Under the pieces are notes generated by a model. The model made no database searches. It saw nothing but the letters and a program-made list of their open reading frames with translations, and was not told where the DNA came from. From CAZWBR01 sp964632305 (lineage in GTDB: Bacteria > Bacteroidota > Bacteroidia > Bacteroidales > Prolixibacteraceae): a DNA stretch of 64,000 nucleotides. Numbering within the stretch: position 1 is the stretch's first letter; the number at the start of each line of letters is the position of its first letter. Of the stretch, positions 1-8,741 are shown one piece after another. The translations under genes were made by a program, and so were the position numbers. Where the stretch lies: the NCBI GenBank assembly GCA_964632305.1, contig CAZWBR010000002.1:90252-154251 (forward strand), in the 5' to 3' direction.

Positions 1-1
1 C

Positions 2-319
2 CTTACCCAAATGACCTTGGGCTATTCGCGTGACGATGCAGGTAAATTCCTTCCGGCATATCTGGAAAAAGGCATTCTGAAACAGGATCCGTTCCAGGTG
101 CTCGATCGTCACGGCGTTGGACAACTTGTTGAGATGGGAGTTAAAAAAGGCCGCAGTACCAAACCTGATCTAAAGGTTGGAATCTGTGGTGAACATGGTG
201 GCGAGCCAAGTTCGGTTGAGTTCTGCGACTCAGTTGGACTTGACTATGTCAGTTGTTCACCTTTCCGTGTCCCGATTGCCAGATTGGCTGCGGCACAGGC
301 GAACCTTAAGCAAAATTAA
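2..319 (+). CDS. ppdK: Pyruvate, phosphate dikinase, C-terminal fragment
   Basis: This is the last ~105 residues of pyruvate phosphate dikinase, the enzyme that interconverts pyruvate, ATP and Pi with PEP, AMP and PPi. The frame is open to the window edge, reading LTQMTLGYSRDD from base 2, so the gene begins upstream. The segments KVGICGEHGGEPSSVEF and VGLDYVSCSPFRVPIARLAAA match the end of the PEP-binding TIM barrel, including the catalytic-cysteine region (C in GICGEHGG) and the conserved C-terminal SCSPFRVP block. The stop is TAA and a strong terminator follows at once, so it is the last gene of its transcript. Only the fragment can be judged; the family assignment is firm. Confidence 0.95.
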   Translation, partial: LTQMTLGYSRDDAGKFLPAYLEKGILKQDPFQVLDRHGVGQLVEMGVKKGRSTKPDLKVGICGEHGGEPSSVEFCDSVGLDYVSCSPFRVPIARLAAAQANLKQN

Positions 320-334
320 TCTTAAGTCCATCAT

Positions 335-367
335 AAAAAAAAGGAGCCTTGAAGGCTCCTTTTTTTT
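335..367. terminator. Bidirectional intrinsic terminator after ppdK
   Basis: A 7-bp stem (342-348 with 354-360, AGGAGCC/GGCTCCT) has a 5-nt loop, an A-run before it and a T-run after it. It can terminate both ppdK (+) and the leftward DUF6515-like gene (-). Confidence 0.9.
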
Positions 368-382
368 ATGATGCGCAATGTG

Positions 383-943
383 TCAAAATCTTGCTGTTAT
401 AGTGATCCCCGAAGGGGCAGGTATTACAACGTATCCGTTTACAGAGGGTTTGAAAAAAATGTCCTCATGACGGTAATAAGAATGGCCGTCAACCCAGACT
501 TTGCGACTTCCGTAGGGCAGATCATTGAACACATAGTTTAAAGGAATATTGATCATGATATAACCACGATTCGGATGATATTCATAATAATGACCACGAT
601 AGAAATAAACTTTTCCTCCCCTGTGAGACATTGTTAGCGGACGCTGTTTACCCCATGGGGCATGACGGGAGTATTTGTATTCGCGATAATCTTTCCGGTC
701 GCTAAGCCTGTTGTAAGCCTCTCTGTTGCGGTCACGCCTGAACTCCCTGCTTTCGGGGCGGTAACCATTGTGCCCGTTTTTACTCCGGTTGTCGTGTTTC
801 CACTCTTTTTCTTTAAGGTTATTCTCCCGGTCACGATTTCCTTTTCCATGACCCTGAGCATTTACCGGAAGAGTTCCTATTGTTAATGCAAATCCAAGAA
901 TTGCAACTGTTGCTATCTTTCTGAAGTTAATAAACGTATTCAT
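383..943 (-). CDS. Secreted basic protein, DUF6515-like
   Basis: A 186-residue exported protein of unknown function. Residues 1-29 form a signal peptide (basic N-end, hydrophobic core ATVAILGFALTIG, AQG cleavage site). Residues ~30-100 are very rich in R, K, N, H and Y and probably disordered. The C-terminal ~85 residues contain the repeated aromatic pattern GKVYFYRGHYYEYHP ... GHSYYRHEDIFFKP ... GYVVIPAPSG, which I associate with the DUF6515 family of small periplasmic or surface proteins. It stands alone on the minus strand between a terminator and the divergent ruvX. Function is unknown; the family call rests on pattern memory, the secretion call on clear sequence features. Confidence 0.7.
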   Translation of the reverse strand: MNTFINFRKIATVAILGFALTIGTLPVNAQGHGKGNRDRENNLKEKEWKHDNRSKNGHNGYRPESREFRRDRNREAYNRLSDRKDYREYKYSRHAPWGKQRPLTMSHRGGKVYFYRGHYYEYHPNRGYIMINIPLNYVFNDLPYGSRKVWVDGHSYYRHEDIFFKPSVNGYVVIPAPSGITITARF

Positions 944-1159
944 GACTTGAAGTTTAAAAATGTTTAATATCCCTATGGAACAATTTTAGAAAGAACATTT
1001 ACCGGTAAATCACATTATTGGATAAACAAACAGCGTGCCAAAGAAGAATATCGAAACGGCAGCCCCGATAAAAACCAAAAACATATTCTTTAAGATCCTA
1101 TTAATTAGTCTGATAAATTTTATAAACCCAAAAATTAACAGTCAATCTGAATAAACTAC

Positions 1160-1167
1160 TATCTTTG
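1160..1167 (+). promoter_or_regulatory. -7 element (TATCTTTG) upstream of ruvX
   Basis: A perfect match to the Bacteroidota -7 consensus TAnnTTTG lies 20 bp before the ruvX start. No clear -33 TTTG is seen at the usual 19-21 bp spacing. Confidence 0.6.
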
Positions 1168-1187
1168 TAGCAAATAAAAATTCTGAA

Positions 1188-1604
1188 ATGGGACGTATTT
1201 TGTCCATTGATTATGGTAAGAAAAGAGTTGGATTAGCGGTTACAGATCCTATGCAGATGATTGCAACCCGGCTGACCACCGTATCATCGGAGGAGATCTG
1301 GAACTTTTTGGATGATTATCTTGTTAAAGAAGAAGTCGAACTCGTTCTGGTAGGATATCCTGTACAGATGAATAATGAACCTTCGGAATCGATCAGATAT
1401 ATTAATCCTTTTCTGAAAAAATTTCAAGTGCGCTATTCTGTTCAGGTAAAATTGATGGACGAGAGGTTTACTTCAAAAATAGCTTTTCAGACCATGATCG
1501 ACGCCGGTTTAAAGAAAAAAGAGCGACGAGACAAGGCTTTGGTCGATGGAGTCAGTGCGACCATCATCCTGCAATCGTATCTCGAAAGCAGAAAATATAT
1601 TTAG
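1188..1604 (+). CDS. ruvX: RuvX/YqgF RNase H-fold nuclease
   Basis: A 138-residue member of the RuvX (YqgF) family, RNase H-fold nucleases proposed to resolve Holliday junctions and shown in E. coli to act in pre-16S rRNA 5'-end maturation. The N-terminal ILSIDYGKKRVGLAVTD block carries Asp8; D91-E92-R93 of MDERFTSK and D120 of KALVDGVSA provide the other expected acidic positions. Length is normal for the family. A TAnnTTTG element lies just upstream, and def follows 9 bp after the stop, so ruvX and def are very likely co-transcribed. Confidence 0.93.
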   Translation: MGRILSIDYGKKRVGLAVTDPMQMIATRLTTVSSEEIWNFLDDYLVKEEVELVLVGYPVQMNNEPSESIRYINPFLKKFQVRYSVQVKLMDERFTSKIAFQTMIDAGLKKKERRDKALVDGVSATIILQSYLESRKYI

Positions 1605-1613
1605 TATCTTTAT

Positions 1614-2171
1614 ATGATTTATCCTGTTACTGTTTATGGCGATCCGGTACTCCGCAAGGTAACGACCAAAATCGACCGCAATTATGAAGGTCTTGAGAAC
1701 CTGATCAACGATATGTTTGAGACCATGTACAATGCCGATGGAGTTGGTTTGGCCGCTCCCCAGATCGGTTTATCCATACGTGTATTTGTGGTGGATCTTT
1801 CCCCCATGGGCGAAGAGGAACCACAGTTAAAGGACTTTAAAAAGGTCTTCATCAATGCTCAGATCACTGAAAAAAGCGGTGATGAAGAGTTGATGGAAGA
1901 GGGGTGCCTGAGCATTCCGGGTATTCATGAAAAAGTATTGCGGAAAAATCATATTCGGATCCATTATTTTGATCAAAACTGGGTGGAACATGATGAAGAA
2001 TATACGGGTTATCCGGCAAGGGTACTTCAACATGAGTATGATCATCTCGACGGGATCTTGTTTGTAGACCATTGTTCTCCGTTAAAAAAGAGATTACTGA
2101 AAGGGAAACTAACAGATATCAGCAAAGGTAAGACCAACACCAGTTATAGAATTCGCACTCCCAGAGCTTAA
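1614..2171 (+). CDS. def: Peptide deformylase
   Basis: Peptide deformylase removes the formyl group from the initiator methionine of new proteins. The 185-residue product has all three signature motifs: GVGLAAPQIG (43-52), EGCLSIPG (96-103, metal ligand Cys98) and HEYDHLDG (metal ligands His140 and His144, catalytic Glu141). It follows ruvX with 9 bp between them, a common pairing in Bacteroidota, and is followed after 62 bp by comEC. Function is certain. Confidence 0.97.
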   Translation: MIYPVTVYGDPVLRKVTTKIDRNYEGLENLINDMFETMYNADGVGLAAPQIGLSIRVFVVDLSPMGEEEPQLKDFKKVFINAQITEKSGDEELMEEGCLSIPGIHEKVLRKNHIRIHYFDQNWVEHDEEYTGYPARVLQHEYDHLDGILFVDHCSPLKKRLLKGKLTDISKGKTNTSYRIRTPRA

Positions 2172-2233
2172 AATCAGCAAGTTGTTGTTTTATTTGCTGA
2201 GTTTGTAGTAAATTTATGTGATTTATCAGTCAC

Positions 2234-4324
2234 ATGAAGCAGCTCAGTGAACTACTCAGAAAGGCTCCTTTCCTTAGGATAATCTTCCCTTTTATTGGAG
2301 GAATCTTTGCCGGAGAATACCTGACTGCACTTCCTGTTTTCTATCCTCTGATTGGATTAGGATTACTTTCCTCGGGACTTTTCTTTCTGAATAAAACAAC
2401 TTTTAAGTTTGAGTTTTTCTTCGGTATTGTCCTATCGTTTTTGTTTTTCGGGATTGGATTTTTCAGGACTAACAATCATAAATTTGGCCCGGAGAATTAT
2501 ACCGATCAAGAGTATTTCGCTGTTCTTGATGAATATCCTGTCGAAAAAAACAAGACTTTCAAGGCCATTATTATACCTGTAAATCACTCGGAAAAAATAT
2601 TAGCGTATTTCCCCAAATTGAGTGCACTGGAACATGTCAATCCCGGTGATATACTTTTTCTGAAAGGGCGCCCCGAGTTAATTAAAAATAATGGAAACCC
2701 CTTTGAATTTGATTATAAAGAATATCTGAAGTACCGAAAAATCGGGCATCAGATTTTTTTAAAAGAAGACAGTTTTAGATTTATTCCCTATCAAAACAGG
2801 CAGAATCTTCGCTACAAAGCCTTGATATTAAGAAATAACCTGATTCGTATACTTCAAAAAAACGGCCTTGAAGGAGAGACGCTGAATGTCATCACTTCAA
2901 TTGCTATAGGAGCGAGGGACGAACTGGACAAAGAAACGCTTCAAAGCTTTGCCAATACCGGCGTAATCCATGTTTTATCAGTCTCTGGATTGCATGTTGG
3001 AATTATCTTTGTCGTATTGAATTATCTACTGGCATTTATGCGAAGAATTAAATGGGGGGACATCTTCCTGATGCTGTTTCTTCTCTCTGCCTTATGGATT
3101 TATGCTTTTATTACCGGATTATCACCTGCTGTATTACGGGCAACAACTATGCTCTCGTTCTATGTGATCGGTAAAGGAATAAATCGGAATTCCAATATCT
3201 TCAATACTCTTGCTGTATCAGCTTTGGTGCTGCTTTTCATTAATCCGTTCATGCTCTTCAATGTGGGGTTCCAACTCTCCTATCTTTCCGTCATTGCCAT
3301 TGTACTCTTTCAACCATACCTATATCGACTTCTTCATTTCAAACATTTTCTACCCGACAAAATCTGGATCTGCCTAACGGTTTCTGTTGCAGCACAAATT
3401 GGGGTCTTTCCATTAACAATAGCTTACTTTCACCAATTTCCAATCTACTTCTGGCTGACTAATCTATTGGTCATTATTCAAAGTACATTACTCATTTACC
3501 TCACCTTTTTTATAATTCTTATATCCCCAATAATTCCTGTTGCAGGTAGACTTGTCGCTCTGGTTCTTCAATGGAACACGGATGGAATGCTTTGGTCAGT
3601 TAAAAAGATTGAAACCTTGCCTTATGCAGTTATCTCCGACATTTATGTACCCTGGTATACTATGCTTTTAAGCCTCATTATAATCTCATTATTTACACTA
3701 TACATCATTTACAGGAAAGCTATCTTTGTAAAAAGTTCATTGGTATTAATAGCGCTATTACTGACTTTTAAAATATTTGACACATACAAATGCCAGAAAG
3801 AAGAAGAAATCATTGTCTTCAACATCCCGGGAGAGACAGTGCTGGCATTCACTTACGGGAATCAATCAACTTTCATTTTGGGTGAAGATCGGCTGAGTGA
3901 ACAAAAAATTGACTATTATATTAAACCCTATTGCGGGAAAAGAGGCATTAAACAGAAGACTTTTGTGAATTATTCTGAGAATCTTAATTGGAGAAATACC
4001 TATCTTAAAATAAAAAATGGATTGATGAATTTTAACGGCGTGACCATTGACATTGTGAACGAGTCGGATAATCTGCATGGTTCCATTTTTCCAGGAAGTG
4101 AGGTTTTACTAATCAGGTCGGTAAATATGTATCTGTTGAAACAGTTTGAAAGCATTAGTAACAAATCCGTGATTATTCTAAGCGGCCAAGCCAAATGGAA
4201 TGACGCCACTCAAGGAACGACCAGAAGTTTGACACCTGCTATCATACAGCAAAACAAAGCCATAAGACTGATTAGCAAACAATTTGCCACCAACAAAAAA
4301 ATCATTATTTCAAATGATTTTTAA
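2234..4324 (+). CDS. comEC: ComEC/Rec2-family membrane protein
   Basis: A 696-residue polytopic protein of the ComEC/Rec2 family, the inner-membrane channel for single-stranded DNA in natural transformation. Residues ~15-80 are three membrane segments, ~85-190 a soluble OB-like DUF4131 region, and ~220-510 the Competence domain, including FANTGVIHVLSVSGLHVGII and ITGLSPAVLRATTML. The last ~180 residues are soluble, but I see no HxHxDH metal motif of the metallo-beta-lactamase domain found in longer ComEC proteins. Many Bacteroidota ComEC proteins are of this shorter kind. No other competence gene adjoins it. Confidence 0.88.
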   Translation: MKQLSELLRKAPFLRIIFPFIGGIFAGEYLTALPVFYPLIGLGLLSSGLFFLNKTTFKFEFFFGIVLSFLFFGIGFFRTNNHKFGPENYTDQEYFAVLDEYPVEKNKTFKAIIIPVNHSEKILAYFPKLSALEHVNPGDILFLKGRPELIKNNGNPFEFDYKEYLKYRKIGHQIFLKEDSFRFIPYQNRQNLRYKALILRNNLIRILQKNGLEGETLNVITSIAIGARDELDKETLQSFANTGVIHVLSVSGLHVGIIFVVLNYLLAFMRRIKWGDIFLMLFLLSALWIYAFITGLSPAVLRATTMLSFYVIGKGINRNSNIFNTLAVSALVLLFINPFMLFNVGFQLSYLSVIAIVLFQPYLYRLLHFKHFLPDKIWICLTVSVAAQIGVFPLTIAYFHQFPIYFWLTNLLVIIQSTLLIYLTFFIILISPIIPVAGRLVALVLQWNTDGMLWSVKKIETLPYAVISDIYVPWYTMLLSLIIISLFTLYIIYRKAIFVKSSLVLIALLLTFKIFDTYKCQKEEEIIVFNIPGETVLAFTYGNQSTFILGEDRLSEQKIDYYIKPYCGKRGIKQKTFVNYSENLNWRNTYLKIKNGLMNFNGVTIDIVNESDNLHGSIFPGSEVLLIRSVNMYLLKQFESISNKSVIILSGQAKWNDATQGTTRSLTPAIIQQNKAIRLISKQFATNKKIIISNDF

Positions 4325-4366
4325 TTATTAAAAAGCGTTAATTTGCAATCCTAAAAGGTAAAAAAG

Positions 4367-5701
4367 ATGAAGATTGTAATTGCCGGTGCAGGAGAAGTTG
4401 GAACACATTTAGCAAAAATGCTTTCCCGAGACGACCACGATATTGTATTGTTCGATGAAGGCCAGGAGAAATTGAGTACGATATCTTCTACACTTGATGT
4501 TTTAACCATAACAGGTGGGGCACTCTCTTTTAGTGACCTGAAAGAGACCGATGTAGAGAACAGTGATCTGTTCATCGCGGTTACCCCCTATGAAGACCGG
4601 AATATCGTTGCCTGTCAGTTAGCCAAACACTTGGGAACAAAAAAAACAGTAGCCAGAATCGATAATCAGGAGTTTTTGTTCCCTCAAAACCGCGACTTCT
4701 TCACCTCAATTGGTATTGATGAATTGATCTATCCCGAACATCTTGCGGCAAAAGAAATTATAGCTCATATCCGTCAAACAAGCACCCGCCAGATTTTCGA
4801 ATTTTCCGGTGGAAAACTTGTTCTTTTTGCGGTTAAGATCAGAGAAAATGCCAGTCTGTTGAATATTCCATTGCGTGATCTGACCCACGAACTTGAGAAC
4901 TTCAGAGTTGTAGCCATTTCCCGTGAATCAGAGACCATTATTCCGCATGGCGATGATATTATCCAAAAATACGATTTGGTATTTTTTGTCTCAAGGCCAA
5001 CAATGGTTGAATCGATTCTTCAAATGGCTGGCAAAGAAAAATTTGTCGTGAAAAATGTAATGATCCTTGGAGGAAGCAGAATAGGAATGAAGACAGCATT
5101 GAGGCTTGGGGAGAGTTTCAATATTAAAATAATAGAAATCAATAAAGAACGAAGCCTAAAAGTTGCCGAAAAAGTCAGCCATGCCTTGGTAATCAATGGT
5201 GACGGACGCGATTTGGAACTCTTGCGCTCTGAAGGCATCGAACAAATGGATGCTTTTGTTGCAGTTACGGGTAACTCGGAAGCAAATATCCTTGCTTGTC
5301 AGATGGCTAAAAAAATGGGCGTAAGAAGAACAATCGCTGAAGTTGAAAATATAGATTATATCGATTTTGCAGAAAAAATCGGGATTGGCGGGGTTATCAA
5401 TAAAAAACTACTGGCAGCCTCCTATATCTATCGTTATACAATGAATGCCGAAGTATCACATGTAAAATGTCTGACCGCCAGCGATGCCGAAGCACTCGAA
5501 TTTATTGTAAAAGAGGGTTCTAAAGTTACTAAATGCCAATTAAAAGATCTGGAATTTCCGAAAGAAGCAACAATCGGAGGATATATCCGCAGTGGCCAGG
5601 GATATATTGCCAACGGACAAACCCAAATCATGGCAGGAGACAAAGCAGTTGTCTTTACACGACCAACGGCACTGAAAAAATTATCCAAATATTTCAAATA
5701 A
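4367..5701 (+). CDS. trkA: Trk-type K+ uptake regulatory protein TrkA
   Basis: Cytoplasmic NAD(H)-binding gating subunit of a Trk/Ktr potassium transporter. The 444 residues form a tandem RCK protein: RCK_N with the Rossmann motif GAGEVG (7-12), a first RCK_C at ~140-220, then a second RCK_N starting MILGGSRIG near residue 230 and a second RCK_C to the end. This double layout is that of TrkA rather than single-copy KtrA. The usual partner trkH is not adjacent: comEC precedes and a convergent gene follows. Assignment is firm; the partner must be encoded elsewhere. Confidence 0.94.
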   Translation: MKIVIAGAGEVGTHLAKMLSRDDHDIVLFDEGQEKLSTISSTLDVLTITGGALSFSDLKETDVENSDLFIAVTPYEDRNIVACQLAKHLGTKKTVARIDNQEFLFPQNRDFFTSIGIDELIYPEHLAAKEIIAHIRQTSTRQIFEFSGGKLVLFAVKIRENASLLNIPLRDLTHELENFRVVAISRESETIIPHGDDIIQKYDLVFFVSRPTMVESILQMAGKEKFVVKNVMILGGSRIGMKTALRLGESFNIKIIEINKERSLKVAEKVSHALVINGDGRDLELLRSEGIEQMDAFVAVTGNSEANILACQMAKKMGVRRTIAEVENIDYIDFAEKIGIGGVINKKLLAASYIYRYTMNAEVSHVKCLTASDAEALEFIVKEGSKVTKCQLKDLEFPKEATIGGYIRSGQGYIANGQTQIMAGDKAVVFTRPTALKKLSKYFK

Positions 5702-5706
5702 AATAC

Positions 5707-5750
5707 TTAACACAGGATTAAAAACTTCCGGAGTCTTAGTCCTGTGTTAA
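5707..5750. terminator. Hairpin between convergent trkA and yciO-like gene
   Basis: A perfect 11-bp stem (5707-5717 with 5740-5750, TTAACACAGGA and its complement) encloses a 22-nt loop that itself holds TCCGGA. It has no long T-run, so it is a weak or non-canonical terminator for either gene. Confidence 0.5.
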
Positions 5751-5768
5751 ATACCGCAGTAAAAAGTT

Positions 5769-6383
5769 TTATTCGAGTAAATCACCTTTCCCCTGCCTGA
5801 CTATCTCAATTTCTTCACCAGTGCAATTAACCACTGTCGACGGTATATTACCTCCAAATCCCCCATCAATTACCAAATCAACCATCCCCCCAAACTTCTC
5901 CTCTATCAACTCTGGATCTGTTATGTATTCTAAAATTTCATCATCATGATGAACCGAGGTGGACAGAATCGGATGACCCAGTTCTTTGACAATTTCCCTG
6001 ATAATATTGTTGTCAGGAACCCTAATTCCAATGCTTTTCTTCGAATTTTTAAATAGCTTGGGAACATTATTATTCGCATTCAGAATAAACGTAAATGCTC
6101 CTGGCAAATTCTTCTTCATCAATTTGAAAATGGTATTGGAAAAAGGCTTGCAATAATCGGAAATATGGCTCAAATCGTAAAAAATAAAGGAGAAATCAGC
6201 CTTTTCCGGTTTTACATTCTTGAGGCGGGCAATTCTCTCAACAGCTTTGGGCTTTGTGATATCACAACCAATCCCGTAAATCGTATCTGTAGGATAAATA
6301 ATTACGCCTCCATCCCGAAGAAGCCCTACAATCTTAAGAACTTCCCTTTGGTTGGGATTTTCATTGTACAAACGGACAATCAT
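5769..6383 (-). CDS. Sua5/YciO/YrdC-fold protein, YciO type
   Basis: A 204-residue protein of the YrdC fold. TsaC/Sua5 members make threonylcarbamoyl-AMP for the t6A37 tRNA modification. The nucleotide-binding start YPTDTIYGIGCDI is present, but the rest resembles the YciO branch: FSFIFYDLSHISDY, NLPGAFTFIL and SIGIRVPDN. At the site where TsaC has KxRP this protein reads VKPEKADFSF, and the TsaC STSAN block reads STSVHHD, so the Arg and Asn of the TsaC active-site tetrad seem absent. Automatic annotation would call it threonylcarbamoyl-AMP synthase; that activity is uncertain. It is a single leftward gene, convergent with trkA. Confidence 0.8.
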   Translation of the reverse strand: MIVRLYNENPNQREVLKIVGLLRDGGVIIYPTDTIYGIGCDITKPKAVERIARLKNVKPEKADFSFIFYDLSHISDYCKPFSNTIFKLMKKNLPGAFTFILNANNNVPKLFKNSKKSIGIRVPDNNIIREIVKELGHPILSTSVHHDDEILEYITDPELIEEKFGGMVDLVIDGGFGGNIPSTVVNCTGEEIEIVRQGKGDLLE

Positions 6384-6448
6384 AATTCTTAAAATTTCAT
6401 TTTCGATAAAAGATGAAACTCATTGGATAAAGTTAACCTTTTTCGGGG

Positions 6449-6456
6449 TATTTTTG
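6449..6456 (+). promoter_or_regulatory. -7 element (TATTTTTG) upstream of MATE gene
   Basis: A perfect TAnnTTTG match lies 26 bp before the proposed TTG start at 6483. That distance suits a short leader and supports the start choice. Confidence 0.55.
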
Positions 6457-6482
6457 TCAATCAATAAAATAATTAAAGAATA

Positions 6483-7922
6483 TTGTCGCAGGTCAAAAAC
6501 TTAACAGAGGGATTCATTCCTAAGCAGATAATAAAACTCTCCCTGCCCATAATGGGTACCTCATTAGTCCAGATGGCTTATAACCTGACTGATATGATAT
6601 GGCTGGGCAGAGTTGGAAGCGATTCGGTTGCCGCTGTTGGTGCGGCATCTTACTTTACATGGTTTGGTGTTTCTATAATGTTGATCGCCCGCATTGGAGC
6701 CGAAGTCGGAGTTTCACAATCGCTGGGGGCAGAGAACAAAAAACGGGCAGCCGCATTTGCCTTAAACTCAATAAATCTTGTATTTATACTTGCTCTAGCC
6801 TATGGATTACTCACTTTTCTGTTTGCTCCCCAACTTATTTCCTTTTTTCGCATAGGCGACCAAAACGTTTGTGAAGCAGCAATTTCCTATCTACGAATCA
6901 TTGCCATCGGTGCTCTGTTTTATTATACCAATCCAACATTTACCGGAATATTCAATGGAACGGGCCTTTCAAAACTGCCCTTTAGAATTAATGCGATTGG
7001 TCTGTTGTTTAATATCTTTCTTGATCCGGCGTTAATTTATGGATGGGGATTTTTCCCGAAACTGGGTTCTGATGGAGCTGCCATAGCCACCATTATTTCA
7101 CAAGCCATTGTCACACTCTTATTCTTAAACCTTATTCGAAAAGGAAAGTCCCCATTAGGATGTTTCCTTCATCCATGGAAAGCAAGCATTGATACTATCT
7201 TAAAAATTATTCGATTGGGATTACCCGTCGCACTGCACAGTATCCTGTTCTCTTCGTTCGCAATGATCCTTACCCGTATTATCAGCAAATGGGGTGCCTT
7301 ACCCATTGCTGTCCAGAGTGTAGGAGCACAAATAGAAGCGCTTAGCTGGATGACGGCGAACGGCTTCTCCACTGCTCTTGGCGTTTTCACCGGTCATAAC
7401 TTTGGAGCAAACAATTGGAATAGAATATACAAGGGTTTCCGTGTAACCATTGGAATCAGTGCAACCATCGGACTAATTGTGACCTTTCTCTTTTTTTTCT
7501 TTGGCAAACAAATCTTCTCTCTCTTTATTCCTGAGGAAGAGGCGATCCGCTTAGGAGCGACCTATTTGATAATTTTGGGAATATCACAATTGTTCATGTG
7601 CATCGAAATTACCACAGGCGGGGCTTTTAATGGAATAGGACGAACGTTCCCGCCTTCCTTGGTTGGTATTCTCCTGACAGGAGCAAGAATTCCTCTTGCC
7701 ATCCTCTTATCAAGCCCGATTATTTTAGGAATGACCGGAGTTTGGTGGAGCATAACAATTAGTTCTGTGCTAAAAGGTGTGGTTTTATTTACCTGGTTTT
7801 ATCTTTTTATCCGCAAACATCCCGAGATCAATCTGAACAATCGAATCCGGGAAGATTTTTCCCACCTTTTACCATCCCGTATAAGACAAGATTTTTTTGT
7901 GACAAAAAACAACAGATCATGA
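6483..7922 (+). CDS. MATE family multidrug/Na+ antiporter
   Basis: A 479-residue, 12-segment exporter of the MATE (NorM-like) family, which expels cationic compounds using Na+ or H+ gradients. Two homologous halves are visible, each opening with a MATE repeat: IIKLSLPIMGTSLVQMAYNLTDMIWLG and, near residue 240, IIRLGLPVALHSILFSS. The start is a TTG: the frame opens at a stop only three codons upstream, there is no ATG before residue 24, and starting there would cut into the first membrane segment. The stop overlaps the ATG of mnmD (ATGA), so the two are translated from one message. The substrate cannot be told from sequence. Confidence 0.9.
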   Translation: MSQVKNLTEGFIPKQIIKLSLPIMGTSLVQMAYNLTDMIWLGRVGSDSVAAVGAASYFTWFGVSIMLIARIGAEVGVSQSLGAENKKRAAAFALNSINLVFILALAYGLLTFLFAPQLISFFRIGDQNVCEAAISYLRIIAIGALFYYTNPTFTGIFNGTGLSKLPFRINAIGLLFNIFLDPALIYGWGFFPKLGSDGAAIATIISQAIVTLLFLNLIRKGKSPLGCFLHPWKASIDTILKIIRLGLPVALHSILFSSFAMILTRIISKWGALPIAVQSVGAQIEALSWMTANGFSTALGVFTGHNFGANNWNRIYKGFRVTIGISATIGLIVTFLFFFFGKQIFSLFIPEEEAIRLGATYLIILGISQLFMCIEITTGGAFNGIGRTFPPSLVGILLTGARIPLAILLSSPIILGMTGVWWSITISSVLKGVVLFTWFYLFIRKHPEINLNNRIREDFSHLLPSRIRQDFFVTKNNRS

Positions 7923-8590
7923 ATACTGAATTGACTCTAACCGGAGATGGATCGCACACGCTCTATCTCCCCGAAATCGATGAACACTATCACTCCACAT
8001 TCGGTGCCATTCAGGAATCACAGCATGTTTTCATTGAGGCAGGGCTTAAAAAATGTGAGGCCAAAGCACTTTCTATCTTTGAAGTAGGTTTTGGAACCGG
8101 ATTAAATGCTTTATTATCTTTTAGGGAAGCCCAAATACGCGATTTGGATATTCAATATACCACTGTTGAAAAATACCCACTCGAAAAACAGCAATGGCAA
8201 TCCCTGAATTATTCTTACCTTAAAGTCAAAAATGACTTATCGGTTTTCGCGAATCTTCATCAGACTCCGTTTAATGTGGAGACACAAATCGGTGATCATT
8301 TCAGAATACGCAAGATAATGACCGATTTTACCCAATTGGATTTTAATTCGATCCCCAAAATCGATCTGATCTATTTCGATGCATTCTCACCCGAAAAACA
8401 ACCTGAAATGTGGTCTCCCGAATTGTTTTCCTCTCTATTCCAACAATGCAATCCCAATGCCATACTCGTGACTTATTGTGCAAAAGGGATTGTCCGGCGA
8501 TCAATGCAGGCAGCCGGATTTAAGGTGGAAAGAATACCAGGACCACCCGGGAAACGGGAGATGCTTCGTGCAATTAAACCGGATAAATAA
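7919..8590 (+). CDS. mnmD: tRNA (mnm5s2U34) methyltransferase MnmD-like
   Basis: A stand-alone methyltransferase matching the N-terminal half of MnmC (DUF752). It performs the last step of mnm5s2U synthesis at the wobble uridine, methylating nm5s2U with S-adenosylmethionine. The 223 residues show the SAM-binding motif FEVGFGTGLNALLSF (~56-70), TVEKYPLE after strand 2, and the diagnostic IDLIYFDAFSPEKQPEMW followed by TYCAKGIVRRSMQAAGF and PGPPGKREMLRA. The oxidase half of MnmC is absent, as in other Bacteroidota. It overlaps the MATE gene by 4 bases, though no functional link is evident. Confidence 0.92.
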   Translation: MNTELTLTGDGSHTLYLPEIDEHYHSTFGAIQESQHVFIEAGLKKCEAKALSIFEVGFGTGLNALLSFREAQIRDLDIQYTTVEKYPLEKQQWQSLNYSYLKVKNDLSVFANLHQTPFNVETQIGDHFRIRKIMTDFTQLDFNSIPKIDLIYFDAFSPEKQPEMWSPELFSSLFQQCNPNAILVTYCAKGIVRRSMQAAGFKVERIPGPPGKREMLRAIKPDK

Positions 8591-8741
8591 TTCGGGTGAA
8601 AACCTACTCACCTTTTCCAAAAACAAAATATTACTAAATAATTTATCCAACAATCGTTATTCACAAAGAATGTTATTGCGTAAAAAATAACTAAATTCGC
8701 AGCATTCAGAAACAAATTTAAATTCTTATAAGTACTAAATT

